Shown in pieces: positions 7,305 to 17,500 of a stretch of 64,000 nucleotides of DNA. The notes below the pieces were generated by a model. That model had not been told where the DNA came from and did no database searches. It saw only the letters and a program-made list of their open reading frames with translations. Location of the stretch: contig JACJXZ010000004.1 in the NCBI GenBank assembly GCA_020636375.1, forward strand, positions 1 to 64,000. The letters are read 5' to 3'. Made by a program: the position numbers and the translations under genes. The stretch is from Lewinellaceae bacterium. Its GTDB lineage: Bacteria; Bacteroidota; Bacteroidia; Chitinophagales; Saprospiraceae. Numbering within the stretch: the first letter of the stretch is position 1; the number at the start of each line of letters is the position of its first letter.

Positions 7305-9491
7305 ATGAGAAAAATCATCTGGATCGCATTGCTGGCAGGCTTGTTTGCCTGTAAAACGGACCCCCGGGAGGAGGGGGGAGGCATCATGCCCGAGTTCAAA
7401 GACATTCAGGTTCAGTACCCCGAGGCCTATCGCGATACTGCCGTAGTGGACGACTACTTCGGCATGAAGGTAGCCGACCCTTACCGTTGGCTGGAGGACG
7501 AAGGCTCGCCCTCCACCCGCCGGTGGGTCGGCCAGCAGCAGTCGCTGACGGAAAACTACCTCAAATACGTTCCGTACCGGGACGCCATTCGGCGGCGGCT
7601 CGGCCAGTTGTGGGACTATGAGCGGTATTCCCCGCCCATCAGGAGGGGAGACTATTACTATCTGTTCAAGAACGACGGGCTGCAAAACCAGGATGTCCTC
7701 TTCCGGATGGCTAAACCGGACAGCCCCCTGGAAGCCGTCCTCGACCCTAACCGGTTCTCCGGCGACGGGACCGTCTCCCTGGGCGAGTACGCCTTTTCCC
7801 GGGACGGCGCCCTGCTGGCCTATCAGGTCTCGGAAGCAGGCTCCGACTGGCGCACCATCCTGGTCCGCGACCTGGCCGCCGGCCGCAACCTGCGGGATAC
7901 AGTGCGTTGGGTGAAATTCTCCGAGGTCGCCTGGTTTCGCGACGGTTTTTTCTACTCCCGTTACCCGGAACCGCGCCCGGGAGAGGCCCTGACCGGCGCC
8001 AATGAGTTCCATCAGGTTTATTACCACAAAGTGGGCACGCCCCAGTCGGAAGACGTCCTGGCCTTCGCCGACCGCCGCTACCCGAAACGGAACGTTTATG
8101 CCGAAACCACGGAGGATGAGCGGTACCTCGTCCTCAGCGTGTCGGAATCCACCAGCGGCAACGCCCTCTACTTCCGCGACCTGGCCGCCGACGACCTGTC
8201 TTTTATCCCCATTGTCGAGGACTTCGGCAATGATTTCGAGGTGATCGGCAGCGATGAGAACAGCCTTTATGTGCTGACCAATTACAAAGCGCCGAACAAG
8301 CGCATTTTGCGGATCAGCACCCGGCAGCCCGGCGCCCGCTACTGGCAGGAGGCCGTTCCGCCCGCTGCCGACGTGTTGCAGGAGGCTTACCTCTTCGGCG
8401 GCAAGCTGGTCGCCCATTATCTGCATGACGCCTACAGCCAGCTGAAGGTCTTCTCTACGGACGGGCGGGAGGAGAAAACCATCCGCCTGCCGGGGATCGG
8501 CGCCGTGCTGGAGGTTGCCGGCCGGCGGGACAGCCCGGAGGCCTTCTATGAATTTTCCTCCCTCGTCCAGCCGGAAACCATCTACCGCCTGGACCTGGCC
8601 ACCTTCGAACAGGAGGTCTACAAACAACCCGAATCGGGTTTCGATGGCAGCGACTACGAGATCAGGCAGGTGCGGTTTCAGAGTTACGACGGTACAGAGG
8701 TGCCCATGTTTGTCGTTCACCGAAAGGGCATGAGGCTGAATGGGGCGCACCCCACTTTGTTGTATGGGTACGGTGGCTTTGACATCCCGGTGCTGCCTGT
8801 TTTTAACCGGACCCGCTACATGCTCTTCCCGGTAGTGCTGGAGAACGGCGGCGTCTGCGCGGTCGCCAACATTCGCGGCGGGGGGGAATTCGGCTCCGAT
8901 TGGCATAAGGCGGGGACCAAACACCGCAAACAGAATGTCTTCGATGACTTTCAGGCGGCGGCGGAATACCTCATCGCCAACCAGTATACCCAACCCTCCA
9001 AGCTGGCCATCCACGGTGCCTCCAACGGGGGGCTGCTCGTCGGTGCCTGCCTGGTGCAGCGCCCCGACCTGTACGCCGTTGCCCTGCCGGCGGTCGGTGT
9101 CCTGGATATGCTGCGCTACCAGAAATTTACCATCGGCTGGGCCTGGGCGGAAGATTATGGCCTGAGTGACAACAAGGAGGATTTCGATTATCTCTTTGCC
9201 TATTCTCCTTTGCACAATATTACGCCGCAGAAGTATCCGGCCACTATGATCACCACGGCCGATCACGATGACCGCGTGGTGCCGGCCCATTCTTTCAAAT
9301 TCGGCGCTGCCCTGCAGGCCAGGCAGGAGGGCAGCGCGCCCATCCTGATCCGGATCGAGTCGAGCGCCGGGCACGGAGCAGGCAGCCCGACCTCCAAACG
9401 CATCGAGGCCGGGGCGGATATGCTGGCCTTCATGTTGTACAATATGAAAGAAGGGGTTATTTATCCCGCCCGCCCCGGGGCGGATAACTAA
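7305..9491 (+). CDS. Prolyl oligopeptidase family serine peptidase (S9A), lipoprotein
   Basis: A 728-residue S9A peptidase with an N-terminal seven-bladed propeller and a C-terminal alpha/beta-hydrolase domain. The catalytic triad is visible: S573 in GASNGG, D655 in DHDDRV and H690 in SAGHGAG. The N-terminus MRKIIWIALLAGLFAC has a lipobox with C16, so the enzyme is predicted to be a lipoprotein on the periplasmic side or cell surface. It would cleave short peptides after proline. The length is normal for the family. It stands alone on the plus strand; a palindromic element begins at its stop codon. Confidence 0.93.
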   Translation: MRKIIWIALLAGLFACKTDPREEGGGIMPEFKDIQVQYPEAYRDTAVVDDYFGMKVADPYRWLEDEGSPSTRRWVGQQQSLTENYLKYVPYRDAIRRRLGQLWDYERYSPPIRRGDYYYLFKNDGLQNQDVLFRMAKPDSPLEAVLDPNRFSGDGTVSLGEYAFSRDGALLAYQVSEAGSDWRTILVRDLAAGRNLRDTVRWVKFSEVAWFRDGFFYSRYPEPRPGEALTGANEFHQVYYHKVGTPQSEDVLAFADRRYPKRNVYAETTEDERYLVLSVSESTSGNALYFRDLAADDLSFIPIVEDFGNDFEVIGSDENSLYVLTNYKAPNKRILRISTRQPGARYWQEAVPPAADVLQEAYLFGGKLVAHYLHDAYSQLKVFSTDGREEKTIRLPGIGAVLEVAGRRDSPEAFYEFSSLVQPETIYRLDLATFEQEVYKQPESGFDGSDYEIRQVRFQSYDGTEVPMFVVHRKGMRLNGAHPTLLYGYGGFDIPVLPVFNRTRYMLFPVVLENGGVCAVANIRGGGEFGSDWHKAGTKHRKQNVFDDFQAAAEYLIANQYTQPSKLAIHGASNGGLLVGACLVQRPDLYAVALPAVGVLDMLRYQKFTIGWAWAEDYGLSDNKEDFDYLFAYSPLHNITPQKYPATMITTADHDDRVVPAHSFKFGAALQARQEGSAPILIRIESSAGHGAGSPTSKRIEAGADMLAFMLYNMKEGVIYPARPGADN

Positions 9492-9648
9492 GGAATGAAA
9501 AATAAATAAGTTGGTCCAAGTGCCTAAATATTTTTTCGCCAGGCGAGGCATTTTTGAGGCGCATAGCAGCGCTACGCAACGAAAAAATAACGAAGCCTGG
9601 TGGAAAAAGATAACGGCAATTGGGCTTAGTTATTTATTTTTCATTCCT
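9491..9648. mobile_element. 158-base palindromic MITE-like element
   Basis: Terminal arms AGGAATGAAAAATAAATAA (9491-9509) and its exact complement (9630-9648) enclose an imperfect palindrome whose inner arms are CGCCAGGC and GCCTGG. The centre is GCATAGCAGCGCTACGC, a core shared with the elements at 47312-47497 and 47892-48079. No coding capacity is seen. It fills the gap between the S9 peptidase and cdaA. No clear target duplication was found. Confidence 0.6.
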
Positions 9649-9689
9649 AAAGGCGTTTATCGCTACCCAAAAACCAGGACAGAACGCAC

Positions 9690-10484
9690 ATGCTGTATCT
9701 TTTTGACATAGGCTTCCTTCCCGTCCGCATCTGGGATATCCTGGACATCCTGATCGTGGGCTACCTGATCTACCAGATCTACAAGCTGCTGAAAGGGAAT
9801 ATCGCCTTTAACATTTTTGTCGGGGTTTTGACCCTCTACGTCGTGTGGTGGCTGGTCAATCAGCTGGACATGGACCTCCTCTCGGCGGTCCTGGACCAGT
9901 TCGTCAGCGTTGGCGTGATCATCATCATCATCATCTTCCAGCCGGAAGTCCGGCGTTTTTTACTGTTTCTCGGCAATACCACCCTGCGGCAGCGATCCAA
10001 CTTCGTTGGGCGCATCATCGACCGCAACCTGGAAAACACCGAGGAGAAGGCCCGGCAGATCCGGGCTATGCGTTCCGCTTTGCTTCGGATGAGCAAGAAG
10101 AAGACCGGCGCCCTGATCGTCCTGGCCGGCAACCTGAGCCTCGACGGGCTGGTCAGCTCCGGCGTTGCCCTCGACGCCGAGATCAGCGAGCCTCTTCTCG
10201 AGAGTATCTTCAATAAAGAAAGCCCCTTGCACGACGGGGCGGTGCTCATCGCCAACGGCAAGATGAAGTCCGCCAGTTGCATCCTCCCGGTTTCCGAAAA
10301 CCCCAACCTGCCCAAATCGGCCGGCCTGCGGCACCGGGCGGCAGTGGGCATATCCGAACGGGCCAATGTGGCGGCTTTCGTCGTATCCGAGGAAACCGGT
10401 TACATCTCTTACGCGGTAGATGGAGAGCTGCGGCGCAAAGTGTCGGAAGATGCCCTGCAGGAATTGCTCAACCAGTATTTTTAA
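9690..10484 (+). CDS. cdaA: Diadenylate cyclase CdaA
   Basis: A 264-residue membrane-bound diadenylate cyclase making cyclic di-AMP from two ATP. Three N-terminal hydrophobic helices (about residues 10-90, ending in a run of isoleucines) precede a DAC/DisA_N domain. Both catalytic signatures are present: HDGA at 181-184 and RHR at 214-216. The length is standard for CdaA. In other bacteria c-di-AMP controls potassium and osmotic balance and wall homeostasis. A GNAT gene follows after 12 bases and is probably cotranscribed. The ATG at 9690 is followed directly by the first hydrophobic segment. Confidence 0.95.
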   Translation: MLYLFDIGFLPVRIWDILDILIVGYLIYQIYKLLKGNIAFNIFVGVLTLYVVWWLVNQLDMDLLSAVLDQFVSVGVIIIIIIFQPEVRRFLLFLGNTTLRQRSNFVGRIIDRNLENTEEKARQIRAMRSALLRMSKKKTGALIVLAGNLSLDGLVSSGVALDAEISEPLLESIFNKESPLHDGAVLIANGKMKSASCILPVSENPNLPKSAGLRHRAAVGISERANVAAFVVSEETGYISYAVDGELRRKVSEDALQELLNQYF

Positions 10485-10496
10485 ACCCCATGGCCC

Positions 10497-11027
10497 ATGA
10501 AACTTCAGCACCTTCAGGAATATGAGATCGACGAAGCCACCGAACAGGCCATTGCCGGGCTGCTGGGCGATTGCTTCCCGGAGTACCCCAACGGCCGCAT
10601 TTATTACAAGCAATTGCCGGATTTCCGGTTCCTGTGCTGGGAGGACGGGGCGCTCATTGCTCATATGGCGGTAGAGCACCGCATGATCGGCAATGACGGA
10701 CAGCCCTGCCGCATCTTCGGCGTGGTGGACCTCTGTGTGGCCGAAGCTTTCCAGCACCGCCGCCTGGCCAGCCGCCTGCTGTCCGAACTCACCATTCTGG
10801 GCCTGCGCCACCGGGTGGACTTCCTTCTACTGATGGCCAAAGACCACAGCCTCTACCTCAGCAACGGCTTCCGGCTGGCAACCAATACCTGCCAGTGGCT
10901 GATGATCAGCGAACACCAGACCCTGGGCATCGCCCACCGCCGGGTCAAATCCAGCCTGATGGTCAAGCCGCTCAGCAAAAAGGAATGGCGGCCCGGGTTG
11001 GTGGACTTCCTGGGGCACGTGTTCTGA
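10497..11027 (+). CDS. GNAT family N-acetyltransferase
   Basis: A 176-residue GNAT-fold protein. The acetyl-CoA site is degenerate but recognisable around FQHRRLASRLL (residues 85-95), preceded by the VVDLCVAEA strand and followed by LSNGFRL. The overall pattern recalls the aminoglycoside 2'-acetyltransferase/NodA branch, but the substrate is not known and no resistance role is claimed. It starts 12 bases after the cdaA stop, so cotranscription is likely. An 18-base inverted repeat begins 3 bases after its stop. Confidence 0.75.
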   Translation: MKLQHLQEYEIDEATEQAIAGLLGDCFPEYPNGRIYYKQLPDFRFLCWEDGALIAHMAVEHRMIGNDGQPCRIFGVVDLCVAEAFQHRRLASRLLSELTILGLRHRVDFLLLMAKDHSLYLSNGFRLATNTCQWLMISEHQTLGIAHRRVKSSLMVKPLSKKEWRPGLVDFLGHVF

Positions 11028-11029
11028 GC

Positions 11030-11084
11030 GTGTTTTTGTGCATTGGTACATTGGTGGCCCGAATGCACCAATGCACAAAAACAC
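11030..11084. repeat. 18-base perfect inverted repeat after the GNAT gene
   Basis: GTGTTTTTGTGCATTGGT (11030-11047) pairs perfectly with 11067-11084 across a 19-base loop. There is no T-run, so this is not a classic terminator. It belongs to the set of unrelated-sequence palindromes that fill most gaps in this window. Confidence 0.7.
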
Positions 11085-11165
11085 AAATGCACATATATGG
11101 CCCAAATTTCGTATTTTAGCCGCCCATCCAAAATCCGGAATGATCAAATAAATACCAATACGAAC

Positions 11166-12551
11166 ATGCAACACGTACAGGATTACATTCAGCAGAACAA
11201 GGAGCGCTACCTGGAAGAACTCTTTGGCCTGCTGCGCATCCCTTCCATCAGCGCCGACTCCGATTACAAAGAAGAGGTCGTCAAGGCTGCCGAATTCGTG
11301 GCGGACAGCCTGCGCAAGGCCGGCGCCGACAAGGTGGAAGTTTGCCCGACGGCCGGCAACCCCATCGTCTACGGCGAAAAGATCATCGATCCGGCCAAAC
11401 CCACCGTCCTGGTCTACGGGCACTACGACGTCCAGCCGCCCGACCCGCTCGAACTGTGGGAGTCGGGCCCCTTCGAGCCGGTCATCAAAAAAACGGAGGA
11501 ACATCCCCAGGGGGCCATCTACGCCCGAGGCTCCTGCGACGACAAAGGGCAGTTCTTCATGCACATCAAAGCCTTCGAGGCCATGAACGCCAAAGGCGCC
11601 CTGACCTGTAACCTGAAGTTCATGATCGAAGGCGAAGAGGAGGTGGGGTCCAGCAACCTGGGCGTCTTCTGCCGGGAGAATGCCGAAAAACTGGCCTGCG
11701 ACACCATTCTCATCTCCGACACCTCCATCATCGCCAACGACGTTCCTTCCATCACCGTCGGGCTGCGCGGCCTGAGTTATGTGGAGGTGGAAGTGGTGGG
11801 CCCCAACCGCGACCTGCATTCCGGCGTATACGGCGGTGCCGTGGCCAACCCGATCAACGTCCTCTGCGATATGATCGCTTCGATGCAGGACGAGAACCAC
11901 CGGATCACCATCCCCGGCTTCTACGACGATGTGGCAGAACTGAGCGCCGAAGAGCGCGCCAGGATGAACGAGGCGCCCTTCGACCTGGAGAAGTACAAAA
12001 AAGACCTGGATATCGCCGACATACAGGGCGAAACCGGCTACACTACCCTCGAGCGGGTATCCATCCGCCCGACCCTGGACGTCAACGGCATCTGGGGCGG
12101 CTACACCGGCAAGGGCGCCAAAACGGTGCTGCCCTCCAAAGCCTCGGCCAAGATCAGCATGCGCCTGGTGCCTAACCAGGACCCGGATAAGATAACGGCC
12201 CTCTTCCAGAAACATTTCGAAAGCATTGCTCCGCCTTCTGTCAAGGTCAAAGTCACGCCCCACCACGGCGGACAGCCGGCAGTGACTCCCACCGATACGC
12301 CCGAATACCAGGCGGCGGCCAGGGCGATGGAAAAGGCCTTCGGCAAAACGCCTATCCCGGCGCGGGAGGGCGGAAGTATCCCCATCGTTGCCCTCTTCGA
12401 GGAAGTGCTGGGCGCCAAGAGCATCCTCATGGGCTTCGGCCTGGATTCCGACGCCATCCACTCGCCGAACGAGCACTACGGCCTGTTTAATTTTTATAAA
12501 GGGATCGAAACCATTCCGTACTTTTATAAATATTATGCAGAAATGAAATAA
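11166..12551 (+). CDS. M20 family dipeptidase
   Basis: A 461-residue zinc peptidase of the M20A/M20F dipeptidase type (CNDP/PepV-like). Metal and catalytic residues are visible: H86 and D88 in YGHYDVQPP, bridging D125 in GSCDDKG, the EGEEEVGS glutamates at 157-159, and H437 near the C-terminus in SPNEHYGL. It lacks a signal peptide and should act in the cytoplasm, hydrolysing dipeptides. The ATG at 11166 is chosen because the upstream extension would run into the inverted repeat and has no family similarity. The dimerisation domain is between about residues 190 and 370. Length is normal. Confidence 0.92.
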   Translation: MQHVQDYIQQNKERYLEELFGLLRIPSISADSDYKEEVVKAAEFVADSLRKAGADKVEVCPTAGNPIVYGEKIIDPAKPTVLVYGHYDVQPPDPLELWESGPFEPVIKKTEEHPQGAIYARGSCDDKGQFFMHIKAFEAMNAKGALTCNLKFMIEGEEEVGSSNLGVFCRENAEKLACDTILISDTSIIANDVPSITVGLRGLSYVEVEVVGPNRDLHSGVYGGAVANPINVLCDMIASMQDENHRITIPGFYDDVAELSAEERARMNEAPFDLEKYKKDLDIADIQGETGYTTLERVSIRPTLDVNGIWGGYTGKGAKTVLPSKASAKISMRLVPNQDPDKITALFQKHFESIAPPSVKVKVTPHHGGQPAVTPTDTPEYQAAARAMEKAFGKTPIPAREGGSIPIVALFEEVLGAKSILMGFGLDSDAIHSPNEHYGLFNFYKGIETIPYFYKYYAEMK

Positions 12552-12592
12552 TTTGGGGCTGAGGCCGGGGGGTGCCAGCTTAATGTTGGACA

Positions 12593-12782
12593 GTTGTCGG
12601 TTGTTTGTTGTTCGGCGGGAGTTTTCCGGGAGTTGTTGTTTGTCAATATGCTTAACGGCGATAGGTTTTGTGCATTTATGGGTGGGTCCCCTTTAGGGGA
12701 TTAAGGGGCGGGGAAGGCAAATGCACAAAACCTATTGCAGTGGAGTATGATTTATGGAAACAAATAACAATCAACCGACAAC
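12593..12782. repeat. Nested inverted repeats between the two M20 genes
   Basis: The inner arms ATAGGTTTTGTGCATTT (12661-12677) and 12719-12735 are perfect 17-mers. The outer arms, GTTGTCGGTTG-type words at about 12593-12613 and 12761-12782, are also complementary with a few mismatches. No gene is seen in this gap. Confidence 0.65.
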
Positions 12783-12821
12783 AACCAACCGCCTGACTTC
12801 ACATCAATTTTAATCAATAGC

Positions 12822-14138
12822 ATGAAAAAACTCTACCTCCTCCTCGCCGGCATTTTCTGCCTGGCAGCCCTGAACCTGAACGGCCAGCCCTTAGCCCCTG
12901 AGCCTGTCCATGTGAAGTCATATATAGATCAGCAAGCCGATGCCCTGGAAGAGCAGGTTATACAGTGGCGCCGCCAGCTGCACCAGAACCCGGAGTTGTC
13001 GAACCGGGAGTTCGAAACGGCAAAAATGGTGGCCCGGCACCTGGAGAGCCTCGGCCTGGAAGTGCGTACGGGTATTGCCCACACCGGCGTGGTGGGCATC
13101 CTCCGCGGCAGCAAGCCCGGCCCGGTGGTGGCCCTGCGCGCCGATATGGACGCCCTGCCGGTCACCGAGCGGGTGGACGTTCCGTTCGCTTCTAAGGTAA
13201 CCACCACCTACCTGGGCGAACCCAGCGGCGTCATGCACGCCTGCGGGCACGACACCCACGTCGCCATGCTGATGGGGGCCGCCCAGATCCTGACGGGCAT
13301 GAAGGATCAAATCGCCGGCACCGTAGTCTTTATCTTCCAGCCGGCAGAGGAAGGCGCTCCTCCCGGCGAAGAGGGCGGCGCCGAGCTGATGGTCAAAGAA
13401 GGCGTGCTGGCCGATCCAAAGGTGGACGTCGTCTTCGGCCTGCACATCAATGCCCAAACGGAAGTGGGAACGGTGAAGTACAAGCCCGGCGGCGCGATGG
13501 CCGCCGTGAACCGCATGGTGATCAAAATAAAAGGCAAGCAAACTCATGGCTCCCAGCCCTGGGGCGGGGTAGACCCTATTTCCATCTCCGCCCAGGTCAT
13601 CCAGGGCCTGCAGATGATCGTCAGCCGCCAGATGGAGCTGACCAAAGAGCCGCTGGTGATCAGCATCGGCAAGATTCACGGCGGGGTGCGCAGCAATATC
13701 ATCCCCGAAGAAGTGGAAATGGTGGGCACCATCCGTACCCTGGACGAAGAGATGCAGAAAGACGTCCACGAGCGCATCCGCCGCACCGTCGTCAATATTG
13801 CTGAAAGCTGGGGGGCTTCTGCCGAGATAGAGATTGAAAAGGGATATCCGGTTACGTACAATGACCCGGACCTGACCGCTACGATGTTGCCGGCTATTCA
13901 GGCCACCGCCGGCAAAGAAAATGTGATCCTTACCAAGGCAAAAACAGGAGCGGAAGACTTCTCCTTCTTCGCCCGCGAAGTGCCGGGCCTGTTCCTCTTC
14001 CTGGGCGGCATGCCAAAAGGAATGGATCCTAAAGAGGCGGCGCCGCATCATACGCCGGACTTTTTCATCGATGAGAGTGGGATGAAACTGGGGGTGAAGT
14101 TGTTTTGCAACTTGACGCTGGATTATATGGAGCAGTGA
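12822..14138 (+). CDS. M20D family amidohydrolase, exported
   Basis: A 438-residue amidohydrolase of the M20D group (N-acyl amino acid or IAA-conjugate hydrolase type). The signature MHACGHDTHVAML begins at residue 138 and carries metal ligands C141, H143 and the following acid region; PAEEG follows. An N-terminal signal peptide (about residues 1-21, ending in LNGQP) predicts export to the periplasm. It would release amino acids from N-acyl or aminoacyl conjugates; the natural substrate is unknown. It lies downstream of the M20 dipeptidase on the same strand, but a 270-base gap with palindromes separates them. Confidence 0.9.
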   Translation: MKKLYLLLAGIFCLAALNLNGQPLAPEPVHVKSYIDQQADALEEQVIQWRRQLHQNPELSNREFETAKMVARHLESLGLEVRTGIAHTGVVGILRGSKPGPVVALRADMDALPVTERVDVPFASKVTTTYLGEPSGVMHACGHDTHVAMLMGAAQILTGMKDQIAGTVVFIFQPAEEGAPPGEEGGAELMVKEGVLADPKVDVVFGLHINAQTEVGTVKYKPGGAMAAVNRMVIKIKGKQTHGSQPWGGVDPISISAQVIQGLQMIVSRQMELTKEPLVISIGKIHGGVRSNIIPEEVEMVGTIRTLDEEMQKDVHERIRRTVVNIAESWGASAEIEIEKGYPVTYNDPDLTATMLPAIQATAGKENVILTKAKTGAEDFSFFAREVPGLFLFLGGMPKGMDPKEAAPHHTPDFFIDESGMKLGVKLFCNLTLDYMEQ

Positions 14139-14174
14139 GTGGTTTGTTTACCGGCCGCCTGAAGGCAGCCCGTC

Positions 14175-14206
14175 CAAAAAAAAAACCGGCCACATCGGGC
14201 CGGTTT
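14175..14206 (-). terminator. Rho-independent terminator (leftward)
   Basis: On the minus strand the stem AAACCGGCC/GGCCGGTTT with a 6-base loop is followed by a run of ten T. It could end leftward transcription of the long T9SS gene whose stop is at 14582, about 375 bases upstream of it. It lies just past the 3' end of the convergent M20D gene. Confidence 0.55.
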
Positions 14207-14433
14207 CCAAAAGAGCTTTGAGAGGCTATCTACATACCAAAAATGAGGATATCCTTTGATACCCCCGAAATCTTTCATAGGATTATAATGATGTTCGTGG
14301 GATTTGCACCTTATTTGCCCCGCAGCTTTCTGCGGGTGCCGCCAACGGCTGATTTTCTCCGTTGACAATACAAAGGTGAGGAAAAAAGCAGGGTGCCTGA
14401 AGTACAATTCATTAAATTGCTGGATTGAGTTTC

Positions 14434-14490
14434 GTTTAATTTTTAGGCGTAAAAAAATGATTACCAGTTTTTTGCGCCTAAAAATTAAAC
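14434..14490. repeat. 23-base hairpin with one mismatch
   Basis: The arm GTTTAATTTTTAGGCG continues into a T/A run (14434-14456) and pairs with 14468-14490 around a 10-base loop. It lies about 90 bases past the stop of the 1492-residue protein gene. It may act as a terminator or be another palindromic element. The 443-base gap between genes here holds only this hairpin, a short CCCGCAG hairpin near 14320 and the terminator at 14175-14206. Confidence 0.6.
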
Positions 14491-14581
14491 ACTTGGCTGT
14501 GATGGAGGCTCTATTGCACAAATTTTTTTTTGCGAGTTGCCGGAAAAAATTTGCCGGGTTTGGCCGGCGAACCGCAAACCT

Positions 14582-17500
14582 TCACCTCTTAATCATCTTA
14601 GCCACCTGGATGTTCTCCCCGTCGCTCATTACGATCAGGTAGAGGCCGGAGGGCAGGCCATTGAATTCCAGCACGATCTCTTCTCCTTCTGTCCGCTGCC
14701 GAAAAGGCACCGGTTGCCCGAGCAGGCCGAAAACAGCGGCCTCGGGCCGAACGGGCGCTCGCCCCTGCCGGATGCGGACTTCGTTTTCGAAGGGGTTGGG
14801 GAAAATCTGCCAGGAAGGGGGCGGTGGGACATTCCCTCTTCCGGTAAATACGAATTCGAAACAAGCGTCGGCGAAGCAGCCGTTGCCATCCGTTACCCTT
14901 ACGCAATAGAGGCCCGGAGAGGCGGGCTCGGCCGCCGGCGTCGTTTCCCCGGTACTCCACTGGAAGGAATACTGTTCCGGGTTTTCCAGCCCGGCGATGG
15001 CAATGCTTGCCCCGTCCTGTTCCAATTCAAATTCGGGTAGGGGCCAGACGGCCACGGCCACTTCAGCCGACGCGGCGCAGCCGTTATCGTCCCAGGCAGT
15101 GAGGCTGTAGGTGGCGCTTTCCTCCGGTTGCACCGTGATCTGCGCAGAAGTATGGCCGGTGTTCCACAGGTAGGCCACGGCATTGGTGGCGCTGAGCGTG
15201 ACGGGCTGGCCGGCGCAGATACTGTCGGCACTGCTGCTGGCCTGCAGGCTGGGGGAAGGGTATTCGACGGCCTCCAGGGCGGTGGCGCCGGCGCAGCCAT
15301 TGGCGTCGGTGACGGTCAGCGACCAGGTTCCGGGAGTGTCGATGTACACCGTGCGGGTATCCTGCCCGTTTGACCACTGGTAGGAAGCGAAGCCGGACGG
15401 GGCGGTCACTTCCATGCCCTGCCCCGGGCAGAAGGAAACGGTGTCTGTCCCGAATGAGGGTTGGGGTGGCGGCTGGACGGCGATCGTGACTTCCGCTGTT
15501 GCCGGGCAACCCAGCGCGTCCCAGGCGGTAAGGCTGTAAGTAGTGGTTGCCGTTGGCTGTACGGCTACCTGAGCGGTAGTCGCTCCGGTACTCCACAGGT
15601 AGCTTGCGGCGTTGGCGGCACTGAGGGTTGCGGACTGGCCGGGGCAGATGCTGAGCGGGTTGCCGCTGGCCTGCAGGTTCAGCGGCGGTTGCTCGGAAGC
15701 CTCGAGGCTGGCCGATGCCGTGCAGCCGTTGGCGCCGGTAACGGTCAGCGACCAGGTTCCCGGCATATCGATGAATATCGTCGGGCTGGATTGCCCGTCG
15801 GACCATTGATACTGTGCGAATCCGGCCGGAGCGGCGACTTCCACGCCCTGTCCCGGGCAAAAAGAAACCATATTGCTGGCAAAAGACAGCTGAGGAGCGG
15901 GCAGGACAGTGATGGTGACCTCCGTGCTGGCAGAGCAGCCGTTGTCGTCCCAGGCGGTGAGGCTGTAGGTGGTGGTTTGGGTGGGCTGAACGGCTATCTG
16001 GGCGGTAGTCGCTCCGCTGCTCCAGAGGTAGCCCGCGGCGGGCCCGGCGCTGAGGGTTACCGTTTGGCCGGGGCAGATGTTGTCGGCGCTGCCGGTAGCC
16101 TGAATGGAGGCGCCGGCGCAAAGCGAGTATTCCACGCAGAGCTGCGGGGCGGAACCGGGCAGGCCGTCGTAAGATTCGGCGGTCCGCCGCCCTTCGCCCT
16201 GGATGATGAACACGACGGGGCTGGAGGCGGAGTACTCCTGCCCGGCTATGATCTCCCGAAGGATGGGCACCAGGTTGGGCGTCTTCTGGGCTGGGCCGGT
16301 GTCGCCGATCTCCGCCCAGTCGGGCGGGTTCCAGCTGACCGACGCCTGGGTCAGCGGGCGGCTGCTGATGTTGTTGTCGGAGTCGGCAAACGCCGCCGGG
16401 TTGCCGCCGGCCTGCCCGTGGATGGATAGCGTGCAGGGATTGTCGTTGTTGTTGTCTTCGACGCTGAATTGGATCCAGGCGTCGTGGATGACGGCGTTGG
16501 GCGGAATGTTCAGCCCGGTAAACCGCATGCCGATGAGCTGATCGCCGTTGTCTTTGACCAGTTCCAGGTCGGTGCTGTAAAGGCTCATGTTGCCATTGGG
16601 CTCTTCTTCGGCATCGTTCTCTCTGTCGTCGACCTGGCTACAGGCGCGGATGATCCCGACGTAGAACTCCCGCTCGGCAGAAGTTATCTGGTTGTCGTCG
16701 TTGTCGGTGGCGCGGGCCCTGACGAAAAAAGAGCCTTCGGCGGGCGGAGTCCAGTCCAGCGCATAGGGAGCGGAATGGTCCACCCCAACCGAATCGCCGT
16801 TGATGAAGAAGGCGACCTCTTCGATAGTGCCGTCGCTGTCGCTGGCCTCCGCCTGGAGGGAAACCGGCTGGACCGAGCTGTAAAAGGCGCCGTCGGCGGG
16901 CGCGGTGATCGCTACAGCGGGCGGGTTGCCGTTGGGGAATACTTTCTGGATGGTGAAATAGTCCAGCACCTCTCCGCCCACGCCGATGAACTTGAGGTCA
17001 AGCTGCTTGTCCATGACCTCCAGAGAGAGGGAGCCGAGCGTCTTGGTGCTGTAGTACATCACCGGGTGGTCGAGGGGCCCGTTCGACGTTTTGCCGGAAG
17101 AGCCGGCTACGGTATAGACAGCGCCTTTGCCGGCTGCCGGCCCGGAGCCGTCCTTGCGGTAGGCGCCGTCATCCGTCAACCGACCGTTGCCGCCGTCCAG
17201 GATCATGGCGGGTTCCAGGGTGTTGGAGGAACCGTAGTGCCCATTGAGGAAGAAGGAGCGCTCGTAGGAATGGCTGTGGCCGCAAAGCACCAGGTCGGCG
17301 CCGGCGGCTTCCAGCAGGGGCAGCACATTCTCCCGCATATCGATCAGTTTGCTTTCGTCATCCGAATCATGAGACCCTTTGGAATAGGGCGGGTGGTGAA
17401 AAAAGGCGATGATCCAGTTCTGTTGGGTAGCTGCCAGGTCGTTTTCCAGCCAGACGAGCATAGGGTCGCCCGGCTCCCTGCCGGAATCATGGGAATCGAG

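Noticed and set aside
7215..9551. 778-residue minus-strand frame across the prolyl oligopeptidase
   Set aside because: Antisense shadow in high-G+C DNA. The plus strand holds a complete S9 enzyme with its catalytic triad.
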